Of a DNA stretch of 11,512 nt, positions 1-6,053 are shown in pieces. The position numbers and the translations under genes are program-made. Each line of letters begins with the position of its first letter. The stretch's first letter is position 1. Origin of the DNA: B1 sp964443415 (GTDB lineage Bacteria > Bacteroidota > Bacteroidia > UKL13-3); assembly GCA_964443415.1 (NCBI GenBank), contig CAYUDC010000083.1:1-11512 (forward strand), given 5' to 3'. Below the pieces are notes generated by a model that was not told the origin of the DNA, made no database searches, and was given only the letters and a program-made list of their open reading frames with translations.

Positions 1-1367
1 TATTCTTCCTTCTTCTTCGATTCAAACAACTGGTCTTTGCTTACTACCTCAATGGCTTCGCCATGCTTTAATATTTTAGATACCGCCGTATAGGGCCCGG
101 AAATTAACTCCTCGCCCTCTTTAAGGCCTTCTAAAATTTGAATCATCTTATCGTCTTGGATACCCGTTTTTACCTTCCTTATGCTGGCCTTGTTGTCTTG
201 CTTCACAAACACCACTTCTACTTCTTCTTCTTTGCCTGTGCTGGCCGATAGATTTTTTTCTTTCTTTTCCTCCACTTGTGTGGTATCTAAATCAGAAGCC
301 AATCTAATGGTTACTGCCTCTATAGGTACTGCCAACACATTGTTTACGCGCTCTGTCATAATCTCTACACTCGCACTCATGCCTGGCCTAAACACCGATT
401 TTCTCTTACCAAACTTTCTGGTAAGGTCTTCATATGAACTTCTTAAAATGCGAATCTTCACCACAAAATTGGTTACCTGATCGCTGGTGGTAGCGGCTGT
501 AGTACTAGCACTATTGGCAATTTCGGTTACCACACCCTGAAACTTTCTGCCTGGATAAGCATCCACTTCTATCAGAGAAGTATCCCCCAATCCCACTTTT
601 ACAATATCGTTTTCATTCACATCCACACTCACCTCCATATCGTTTAGGTTGGCAATACGCATCATCTCCGTTCCCGCCATTTGCGAGGTTCCTACCACTC
701 TTTCTCCTTTTTCTACGCTAAGCTTACTTACAATGCCATTTACTGGCGCATAAATATTGGTTCGAGCCAAATTCTTCCTCGACTCTTTTACACTGGCTTC
801 AAAACTTTTTACATTATACTCTGCCGCCAATACACTTTGCTTGCCGGCTTCCACTTCTGATTTAGCATTTAAAAAAGTGCTCTTGGCGGTTTCAAATTCT
901 CCATCCGAAATCAACTTTTGAGCGTACATTTTTTCATTTCTTTCAAAGGCACTTTTTACCTCATTAAACCTGGCTTCGGCCTGAGCCAACCTGGCTTTTG
1001 CATTGGCTAAATTGGCCCTGATATTATTTAATGAAGCATCTGATCTGTCTAAAGCACTCTGGTACAACTCAGGATCGATGCGCGCCAACAATTGACCTGC
1101 CACTACCGAGTCGCCTTCTTTTACATACAACTCCCTAATCTCACCACTAACATCCGAGCTTATTTTAACTTCTTTCTCTGGTTGAACCCTACCATTGGCC
1201 GATACCGTTTCTACTATGGTTTTAAGTTCTGTTTTGGCTACCAATACTTTTGTGCCTTCAACTTTTCCAATCCAACCGGCTTTTTTGCCTACCATGGCCA
1301 ATACCAATAGAACCAAAACGCCTATTCCCAAATACTTAAAGGTCTTATTACTTTTTTGTGCTTTCAT
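1..1367 (-). CDS. Periplasmic adaptor (membrane fusion) subunit of a tripartite efflux pump, HlyD/MacA-like, 3' end cut by window edge
   Basis: The reading frame is open for 455 codons from the ATG at 1367 and continues past the left edge. Residues 1-11 are basic and polar, followed by one hydrophobic segment at about 12-27, so the protein is probably anchored in the inner membrane with a periplasmic body. A lipoyl-like half follows at about 60-100 (ANGRVQPEKEV, then KEGDSVVAGQLL). An Ala/Glu/Lys-rich helical hairpin covers about 101-205. The second lipoyl half (NIYAPVNGIVSKL, then EKGERV) and beta-barrel and membrane-proximal regions complete the standard order for this family. The start lies 5 bases after the stop of the TolC-type gene, so the two are almost certainly co-transcribed. 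In Bacteroidota such TolC-adaptor pairs are often followed by a MacB-type ABC permease or an RND pump; that gene would lie left of the window. The substrate cannot be told. The last visible residues are charged (Glu/Lys-rich), so little of the protein may be missing. Confidence 0.9.
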   Translation of the reverse strand, partial: MKAQKSNKTFKYLGIGVLVLLVLAMVGKKAGWIGKVEGTKVLVAKTELKTIVETVSANGRVQPEKEVKISSDVSGEIRELYVKEGDSVVAGQLLARIDPELYQSALDRSDASLNNIRANLANAKARLAQAEARFNEVKSAFERNEKMYAQKLISDGEFETAKSTFLNAKSEVEAGKQSVLAAEYNVKSFEASVKESRKNLARTNIYAPVNGIVSKLSVEKGERVVGTSQMAGTEMMRIANLNDMEVSVDVNENDIVKVGLGDTSLIEVDAYPGRKFQGVVTEIANSASTTAATTSDQVTNFVVKIRILRSSYEDLTRKFGKRKSVFRPGMSASVEIMTERVNNVLAVPIEAVTIRLASDLDTTQVEEKKEKNLSASTGKEEEVEVVFVKQDNKASIRKVKTGIQDDKMIQILEGLKEGEELISGPYTAVSKILKHGEAIEVVSKDQLFESKKKEE

Positions 1368-1372
1368 ATTAC

Positions 1373-2478
1373 TTAAAACAAAGGTTTGCCAATGTAAAAA
1401 TCAAGGGTTTTTCTGCGAAACACCAATTCATATTTGGCTTGTGTGAAATCTGCTTCAGCGCGAATGTAACTATTTTTTGTATTCAGATAGTCGGCCAAAT
1501 TCATCGCGCCTAATTCAAATTGCTTGTCTGCCACATCAAAGGCCTCTTTGTTGGCTTCTAAATTTTCTTTGTTNNNNNNNNNNNNNNNNNNNNNNNNNNN
1601 NNNNNNNNNNNNNNNNNNNNNNNNNNNNNNNNNNNNNNNNNNNNNNNNNNNNNNNNNNNNNNNNNNNNNNNNNTTCTTAATCCAGCAGCTTTTACATCCG
1701 GACTATTCTCAACAAACTCAGAGAAAATTAAATCTATCGACTTGGGCTCATCTTCTATTTTAAGTGCAGCTGTTTCTATTTTTGCAATGGTTTGGTTTTC
1801 GTAAGGTTTCACTTCTATTAATAACCAAAGCTCTAGATAAGCTTGCATCAAAGTGTTTTCTGCATTAATCAGGGCCAATTCTTCTCCCGCCAATTGTGCT
1901 TTTAATTGCAGGTACCTGCTTTTATTGCTTGACCCTAATTCGAACATTTTCTTTTGACGCTCCACCTGCGAACGGGTAGCCTCAATTCTTGCCTTGGCGC
2001 TGTTTACCAATTCGATGTTTTGCAACACCCTTAAATAAGCTGCCGATACATTTAAGGCAATGTTATTTTTTATCTGCAACAAATCTTGCTCGCTGGCTTT
2101 GGCATTGGTTTGGGTCAACCTAACATTATTGGTATTTTGAAAACCGTTAAATAAAGGTACACTCGAACTAATCCCAAATGAATTGGTTCTAAATGCCACC
2201 CCTTTTTGTGCCAAGTTGGTAGCAGGGTTAATGGCAAAACCCGTTTGCCAGTTATTGGTAAGGTTGCTATTTAAGTTTGGTAGCAAGGCCATCTTACTCT
2301 GAAAGTAATCGGCTTTGGCGCTAAGGGTTTGCAACTGTTGTTGCTGAATGCTAATGTTTTTGCTGAATGCTTGATCAATACATTCTTGCAGCGTCCATAC
2401 TTTGGCTTCTTGGGCAAAACCATTTACAGCCCAAATGGCCAATGGTAAAATGAGTAGGTTTTTTATTCTGTAAAGCAT
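1373..2478 (-). CDS. TolC-family outer-membrane efflux channel, interrupted by an assembly gap
   Basis: This is the outer-membrane exit duct of a tripartite pump. The start is the ATG at 2476-2478, giving a signal peptide of about 22 residues with probable cleavage before Gln23 (NGFA/QEAK). The mature N-terminus has the family's WTLQECIDQAF opening. Long amphipathic helices with many Gln, Asn and Ala follow, and SSSVPLFNGF marks the beta-strand segment of the first repeat. In all, 268 codons are readable before the N run (1574-1673). After the run, 66 codons of the second repeat resume (FELGAMNLADYLNTKNSY) and end in TAA at 1373-1375. The visible total of 334 residues is short of the usual 430-480 or so, so about 100-150 residues are probably hidden in the gap. 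The two halves are not in the same frame if the gap is taken as 100 bases, so the gap length is a placeholder. The adaptor gene follows after 5 bases. Confidence 0.92.
1574..1673. other. Assembly gap, 100 N, inside the TolC-type gene
   Basis: There are exactly 100 undetermined bases, the usual placeholder for a gap of unknown size. The coding frame before the gap leaves one base (1674) of an unfinished codon, and the frame after it resumes with a full codon at 1573-1571. The true gap must therefore have a length of 2 modulo 3 if the gene is intact, and 100 is 1 modulo 3. Any reading frame drawn through the N run is meaningless. Confidence 0.97.
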
Positions 2479-2482
2479 TGTT

Positions 2483-2490
2483 TAGTTTTG
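2483..2490 (+). promoter_or_regulatory. -7 box TAGTTTTG for the deacetylase-glycosyltransferase unit
   Basis: TAGTTTTG matches TAnnTTTG in full and lies 20 bases before the ATG at 2511. The -33 region would fall inside the signal-peptide codons of the TolC-type gene, where only a T-rich stretch (about 2459-2464) is visible. It mirrors the minus-strand box at 2503-2510, with 12 bases between the two boxes. Confidence 0.5.
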
Positions 2491-2507
2491 AAAGCGAAGC
2501 TTCAAAA
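2486..2507. repeat. Inverted repeat in the divergent intergenic region
   Basis: TTTTGAA (2486-2492) and its exact complement TTCAAAA (2501-2507) flank an 8-base spacer. Each arm carries the TTTG part of one of the two opposed -7 boxes. It could be an operator for a dimeric regulator, or simply a by-product of two similar promoter boxes facing opposite ways. Confidence 0.5.
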
Positions 2508-2510
2508 ATA
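2503..2510 (-). promoter_or_regulatory. -7 box TATTTTTG for the efflux operon
   Basis: Read on the minus strand, 2510 to 2503 is TATTTTTG, a full match to the Bacteroidota -7 consensus TAnnTTTG. It ends 24 bases before the ATG of the TolC-type gene, which leaves room for a short leader. No convincing TTG/TTTG -33 element is seen at the usual distance. The box sits immediately before the ATG of the divergent deacetylase gene, so the upstream part of this promoter lies inside that gene. Confidence 0.5.
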
Positions 2511-3119
2511 ATGTTTAAATACACAATCCCACGCATTCTTACTACCTTATTTCCATTGTGTACATGGAAGGTAAAAACGAGTGATAAAGTATTGTATTTA
2601 ACTTTTGATGATGGCCCACATCCCACCATAACGCCTTGGGTGCTGGGTCAATTAAAGCAATACCAAGCCAAAGCCACCTTTTTTTGTGTGGGCGACAATG
2701 TTAAAAAATATCCATCCACCCACGAGCAAACCTTAGCCGCCGGACATGCCGTGGGCAATCATACCATGCACCATGTAAAAGGGTGGTCTATGAGCAATGA
2801 GGCTTATTTTAAGGAAGTTTCGGAGGCTGCCGGTTTGATCCAAAGCCACTTATTTAGGCCGCCTTATGGGCGAATAAAGCCAGCTCAAATGAAGGGCTTA
2901 GCGCAGCAATACAAAATTATCATGTGGAGTTTGTTGAGCCGAGATTACGATAAACATCTAAATATCGCCGAAAGCCTAAACGCAATGAAGGCCGCCAAGG
3001 CTGGCGATGTAATTGTATTTCACGACAGTGAAAAGGCATTTGCACAATTGCAATTATTACTGCCAGAGCTATTAAACTATTACCACCAACAAGGATTTAA
3101 AATGGAGGCTTTGTCTTAA
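2511..3119 (+). CDS. Polysaccharide deacetylase, NodB family (carbohydrate esterase 4 type)
   Basis: A 202-residue protein predicted to remove N- or O-acetyl groups from a glycan using a divalent metal. All five NodB motifs can be placed. Motif 1 is TFDDGP with Asp33/Asp34 (catalytic base and metal ligand). Motif 2 is HTMHH with His84 and His88 as metal ligands. Motif 3 is RPPYG at 116-120. Motif 4 is around Trp139-Asp145. Motif 5 is FHDS with His171. The ATG at 2511 is preferred to the TTG at 2478 because the longer form would overlap the start codon of the divergent gene and would consume the promoter box. No clear signal peptide is present, only a weakly hydrophobic stretch at about 6-17, so export is uncertain. 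The glycosyltransferase gene begins 2 bases after its stop, so the two products probably act on the same glycan. The substrate is not known. Confidence 0.9.
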   Translation: MFKYTIPRILTTLFPLCTWKVKTSDKVLYLTFDDGPHPTITPWVLGQLKQYQAKATFFCVGDNVKKYPSTHEQTLAAGHAVGNHTMHHVKGWSMSNEAYFKEVSEAAGLIQSHLFRPPYGRIKPAQMKGLAQQYKIIMWSLLSRDYDKHLNIAESLNAMKAAKAGDVIVFHDSEKAFAQLQLLLPELLNYYHQQGFKMEALS

Positions 3120-3121
3120 GT

Positions 3122-4231
3122 ATGTTAGAATTATCGCTCCTGCTAATTCTTTGGCTATACCTATGTCTGCTCCTCCTCCTCCTGGCTGCTTACCACGCTT
3201 CTAAGCCGTCGCAAAAGTCTTTTACTTTTTTAACCGAAGCGCAATTGCCAGACATTAGCATCTTAGTACCAGCACGCAATGAAGCCGAAAACATCGAAGC
3301 CTGTTTAGCCTCTTTGATTGCACTTGATTATCCTAAAAATAAATTATCTATCTGGATTGGTAACGACCAGTCTACCGATCAAACCGCCGAGTTGGTGGCT
3401 GCTTTTGCGCAACAGCATCCACATATTAAGTTGGTAAACATTACTCAAACCCTCGGAACAGCAAGGGCAAAGGGCAATGTGCTGGCAAATCTGCTTTCTT
3501 TGGTTCAAACCGACATAGTGTTTGTAACCGATGCGGATATTAGCGTAAACCCACAATGGGTAAAGCGTTTGTTGCCTCGCGTAATGTCTAAAGAATATGG
3601 TATGGTAAGCGGAACCACCTTGGTGCAGGGCCGCACTTTGTTTCACCGGTGGCAAGGTTTAGAGTGGTATTTTGGCATGGGATATATTACCGCTTTTGAT
3701 CAGCTTGGCGTGCCAACAACCGCCGTAGGAAACAACATGGCCTTTACCAAAACAGCCTATTTGGCCACGGGAGGCTATGAAAATATGCCGTTTTCTGTTA
3801 CGGAAGATTTTCAGCTGTATGATGCCATTAGAAAGCAAGGTTTTAAAACCTATAATGAGTCGCATGCCCATTCGGTAAACCTATCCAAAGCACAAACCAC
3901 AGTTCTAGGATTACTGCATCAGCGCAAGCGTTGGCTGATGGGGGCGAGGGCCTTACCGTGGTATTGGACTTTTATATTTGGATTGCAGGCCTTGTTTTAT
4001 CCAGCCATATTTGTTTTGTTGTTTGTACACCTAAAAATGGCCTTGCACATTTGGCTCATGAAAGCCATTTTATCTCAACTCTTTTTGGTTGTTATGCAGC
4101 GAAGGTTGGGCCAGAAGCCAGACTTTTGGGCACAACTGGGTTTTGAAGGCTACAGCGTTTGGTCTACCTTATCGATGATGTTATTTTATGTGGGAGCAGG
4201 TAAAATGGTTTGGAAAGATAGAAGCTACTGA
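3122..4231 (+). CDS. Membrane glycosyltransferase, family 2 (GT-A fold)
   Basis: A 369-residue protein. A very Leu-rich segment (about 4-23) makes an N-terminal membrane anchor. The GT-A domain follows: VPARNEAENI (49-58), NDQSTD (81-86, nucleotide binding), the DxD metal motif as DAD (137-139), TED (227-229, with the likely catalytic Asp), and QRKRW (267-271), the QxxRW signature of processive family 2 enzymes. Two or three hydrophobic segments (about 280-325 and 345-362) close the protein. This order resembles synthases of chitin-, hyaluronan- or PNAG-type polymers, but the protein is short and has fewer membrane segments than those, so single transfer to a lipid carrier is equally possible. 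The nucleotide motif reads ND where many relatives have DD; this is tolerated in the family. The gene follows the deacetylase by 2 bases. Its stop codon overlaps the 3' end of the convergent transglutaminase-like gene. Confidence 0.88.
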   Translation: MLELSLLLILWLYLCLLLLLLAAYHASKPSQKSFTFLTEAQLPDISILVPARNEAENIEACLASLIALDYPKNKLSIWIGNDQSTDQTAELVAAFAQQHPHIKLVNITQTLGTARAKGNVLANLLSLVQTDIVFVTDADISVNPQWVKRLLPRVMSKEYGMVSGTTLVQGRTLFHRWQGLEWYFGMGYITAFDQLGVPTTAVGNNMAFTKTAYLATGGYENMPFSVTEDFQLYDAIRKQGFKTYNESHAHSVNLSKAQTTVLGLLHQRKRWLMGARALPWYWTFIFGLQALFYPAIFVLLFVHLKMALHIWLMKAILSQLFLVVMQRRLGQKPDFWAQLGFEGYSVWSTLSMMLFYVGAGKMVWKDRSY

Positions 4232-5130
4232 GCTTGTCCTTCAGCATTTGGCTCCTCTTCTGGTGCTGCCACAGTAGAAGCATCTATGTTCTCGCAAAAC
4301 TTGTTGAGGATATAAAATGTATAGCCAATTTTATAATCAAAATAAGTGCCGCCTGGGTTTTCTGCAAACCAATCTAGGTTCAACCAGAGATTGCCTTCAT
4401 TATCATATTTGCCGTTTAAATTGCCTCCAAATACCTTTAGGTGATAATACCTATTGGTGATAAAATCTATGACCTCTTGCTGATTTGTTTTGCCAAGGTT
4501 AACCTCTGTAAAAGCATGGCCGCCGTCTTCACCCCAAGCATAGTTAATGCGGGCTTCGCCGCCTACCGACAATATAACTGAGCATAACATTACCGCAAAA
4601 TCATCACAATCACCATTGAGGTTGTTGTCTATAGTTTCTGAAGCTTTGGCAAGGTACTCTGTGGTAGCAGGGTCGTTTACATATTTCCAGTTTTTATAGA
4701 GGTGATCAAACAAATCGCAAATTTGTGCCAAGTTAAAATTGCCAGGGTCTTTGCCAGCAATTTGAACCGCAAAGTTGCGCACTTTCTGACTTTTATAATC
4801 GCAAGCTTTTACCAATTTTCTTTTGCTCTTATTGCAATCTTTAAACATCTCTTTAAAGAGCTTTTTTTGGTGTTTGGTAACACGGTAATCTATTTCTGGA
4901 GCATATATTTCTTCCTCGGTCTCTGTCCATTCTTCATTGCTTTCGTAAGAGGTTTCGGATTCTTTCCAATTCACAGATCCTTTAGAATCTTGTGGTTGAA
5001 CGTATAGGGCTCTATAGCCATAATAGCCTAATAAGGCTAATACCACTAATACTAAAAAAACACCAAAAGCGCTGAAGCCTTTTTTGTTGGGTTCAGGGTT
5101 TTCGATGGGGTTTTCGGCAGGGTTTTCCAT
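4225..5130 (-). CDS. Membrane-anchored transglutaminase-like protein, function unknown
   Basis: A 301-residue protein. The N-terminus has three ENP repeats (residues 2-12), then one membrane segment (about 19-43), an acidic Ser/Glu/Thr-rich linker (about 48-80), a Lys/Cys-containing helical region (85-125) and a transglutaminase-like core. The papain-type triad can be placed as Cys175 in NGDCDDFA, His205 in GGHAFTEV and Asp253 in LNLDWF, in the right order and context, so the core may be an active thiol hydrolase or transferase. The tail (about 287-301) is Glu/Ala/Pro-rich. Orientation is probably N-in with the core in the periplasm, which is inference from the single hydrophobic segment. The gene stands alone, divergent from the TatD-type gene by 61 bases and convergent with the glycosyltransferase. 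The substrate is unknown; peptide cleavage, as in bacterial transglutaminase-like peptidases, is one possibility. Confidence 0.85.
   Translation of the reverse strand: MENPAENPIENPEPNKKGFSAFGVFLVLVVLALLGYYGYRALYVQPQDSKGSVNWKESETSYESNEEWTETEEEIYAPEIDYRVTKHQKKLFKEMFKDCNKSKRKLVKACDYKSQKVRNFAVQIAGKDPGNFNLAQICDLFDHLYKNWKYVNDPATTEYLAKASETIDNNLNGDCDDFAVMLCSVILSVGGEARINYAWGEDGGHAFTEVNLGKTNQQEVIDFITNRYYHLKVFGGNLNGKYDNEGNLWLNLDWFAENPGGTYFDYKIGYTFYILNKFCENIDASTVAAPEEEPNAEGQAQ
5096..5127. repeat. Tandem 12-base repeat encoding ENP units
   Basis: On the plus strand GGGTTTTC recurs every 12 bases (5096, 5108, 5120), followed by GATG and then GGCA, giving about 2.7 units. On the coding (minus) strand it encodes the ENP motifs at the cytoplasmic N-terminus of the transglutaminase-like protein. 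Copy number could change without breaking the frame. Confidence 0.7.
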
Positions 5131-5153
5131 GAAAGTTCAATTTGCTTTTTTGA

Positions 5154-5161
5154 CAAATATG
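5154..5161 (-). promoter_or_regulatory. Possible -7 box CATATTTG for the transglutaminase-like gene
   Basis: Read on the minus strand, 5161 to 5154 is CATATTTG, seven of eight positions of TAnnTTTG, ending 23 bases before the ATG. No -33 element is apparent, so this is a weak call. Confidence 0.3.
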
Positions 5162-5178
5162 CAGAATTGATTTTTAAT

Positions 5179-5186
5179 TACCTTTG
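5179..5186 (+). promoter_or_regulatory. -7 box TACCTTTG directly before the TatD-type gene
   Basis: TACCTTTG matches TAnnTTTG in full and ends only 5 bases before the ATG at 5192. A transcript starting the usual few bases downstream would begin at or next to the start codon, so the mRNA would be leaderless or nearly so. The nearest upstream TTTG (5149-5152) is 26 bases away, further than usual for a -33 element. Confidence 0.5.
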
Positions 5187-5191
5187 GCCCC

Positions 5192-5959
5192 ATGAAATTT
5201 GTAGATACGCACACGCACCTATATGCCGAGGAGTTTGATACAGACAGAAAAGAAGTGATGGAGAAGGCCATTAAAAACGGGGTATCTCATTTTTTTCTTC
5301 CTAATGTAGATGTACATTCGATACAGAAAATGCTCAATTTATGTTGGGATTTTCCAGATGTTTGTTACCCCATGATGGGTTTGCATCCTTGCAGTGTAGA
5401 CGAGCATGTAGAAGCGCATTTGTTTCAAATTCAGAAGTGGTTTAAGAAACGTAAGTTTTATGGGGTGGGCGAGATTGGCTTAGATTATTATTGGAGTGTA
5501 GACTTTAAAGAACAGCAGATAAGAGCCTTTAAAACCCAAATTCAGTGGGCCATTCAGCTTGATTTGCCCATTGTAATCCATTCTAGAAACAGCACTGAGG
5601 ACGTGATAGCCATTTTAAAAGAGATGGCGCATCCCAAATTGCGCGGAATTTTTCACTGCTTTAGTGGAAATGAATCCCAAGCCCAAGAAATTGTGTCGAT
5701 GGGATTTTTATTGGGAATAGGAGGGGTGCTTACTTTTAAAAATAGTGGTTTGGATAAGGCCATTGCCGATATAGATATGCAACATTTGGTGCTAGAAACC
5801 GATGCGCCGTATTTGGCGCCTGTACCTTATCGAGGTAAGCGAAACGAGAGCTTTTATGTGATAGAAGTGGCTAAAAAATTGGCAGAGATTAAAAAGCTTG
5901 GGTTGACCCAAATTGCTGAGATAACCAGCCAGAATGCGTTAAAGATTTTTTCGGTTTGA
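5192..5959 (+). CDS. TatD-family metal-dependent hydrolase (putative 3'-5' DNase)
   Basis: A 255-residue protein, the normal length for this family of TIM-barrel amidohydrolase-like enzymes. Members hydrolyse DNA or RNA 3' ends with two divalent metals in the cytoplasm and have been linked to DNA repair or quality control; the exact role of this copy is not shown. Every metal ligand can be placed: His7 and His9 in DTHTHL, Glu94 in GEIGLDY, His130 in IVIHSR, His155 in FHCFSG and Asp204 in LETDAPYL. The C-terminal helix with PYRGKRNES is also typical. The ATG at 5192 puts the DTHTHL motif at residues 5-10, as expected. The gene appears to be transcribed alone, from the promoter box just upstream; short hairpins follow its TGA stop. 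Confidence 0.93.
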   Translation: MKFVDTHTHLYAEEFDTDRKEVMEKAIKNGVSHFFLPNVDVHSIQKMLNLCWDFPDVCYPMMGLHPCSVDEHVEAHLFQIQKWFKKRKFYGVGEIGLDYYWSVDFKEQQIRAFKTQIQWAIQLDLPIVIHSRNSTEDVIAILKEMAHPKLRGIFHCFSGNESQAQEIVSMGFLLGIGGVLTFKNSGLDKAIADIDMQHLVLETDAPYLAPVPYRGKRNESFYVIEVAKKLAEIKKLGLTQIAEITSQNALKIFSV

Positions 5960-5968
5960 CCCCACCCG

Positions 5969-5998
5969 AATTGTCACACAATTGCAGATTTTGCAATT
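5969..5998 (+). terminator. Overlapping short hairpins after the TatD-type gene
   Basis: AATTGCA (5980-5986) pairs with TGCAATT (5992-5998) around a 5-base loop. A second, mutually exclusive hairpin uses AATTG (5969-5973) with CAATT (5979-5983). The stems are AT-rich and no long T run follows, so termination here would be weak. They occupy the first half of the 94-base gap before the receptor gene. Confidence 0.3.
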
Positions 5999-6032
5999 TG
6001 TTTATGGATTCATCAATAATTTAGTATAATTG
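5997..6032 (+). promoter_or_regulatory. Possible promoter of the TonB-dependent receptor gene
   Basis: TTTG at 5997-6000 could serve as the -33 element. Two imperfect -7 candidates follow: TAATTTAG (6017-6024, spacer 16) and TATAATTG (6025-6032, spacer 24), each matching seven of eight positions of TAnnTTTG. Neither spacing is ideal. The second would give a leader of roughly 15 bases before the TTG start at 6054. Confidence 0.3.
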
Positions 6033-6053
6033 AGCACCTAAATTTAGAGCTCA

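Noticed and set aside
181..1446. Plus-strand open frames opposite the adaptor gene
   Set aside because: They are antisense shadows of the adaptor coding sequence, with no family features and no promoter or leader.
1558..1763. Open frames running through the N run
   Set aside because: They consist partly of undetermined bases, and the real coding frames on either side of the gap are not continuous with them.
2478..2510. Longer form of the deacetylase starting at TTG 2478
   Set aside because: It would overlap the start codon of the divergent TolC-type gene, consume the promoter box, and add 11 residues that are not part of the NodB fold; the ATG at 2511 fits better.
2375..2629. Minus-strand 84-codon frame across the divergent promoter
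   Set aside because: It overlaps both real starts and has no signal or domain; the minus strand here belongs to the TolC-type gene in another frame.
3166..3185. TCC trinucleotide run as a phase-variable repeat
   Set aside because: It is only about four copies, encodes the Leu-rich membrane anchor of the glycosyltransferase, and is multiple-of-three, so it cannot switch the frame.
5131..5191. Small RNA or riboswitch between the transglutaminase-like and TatD-type genes
   Set aside because: The 61 bases hold promoter-like boxes only; no stable hairpin or known RNA pattern is seen.
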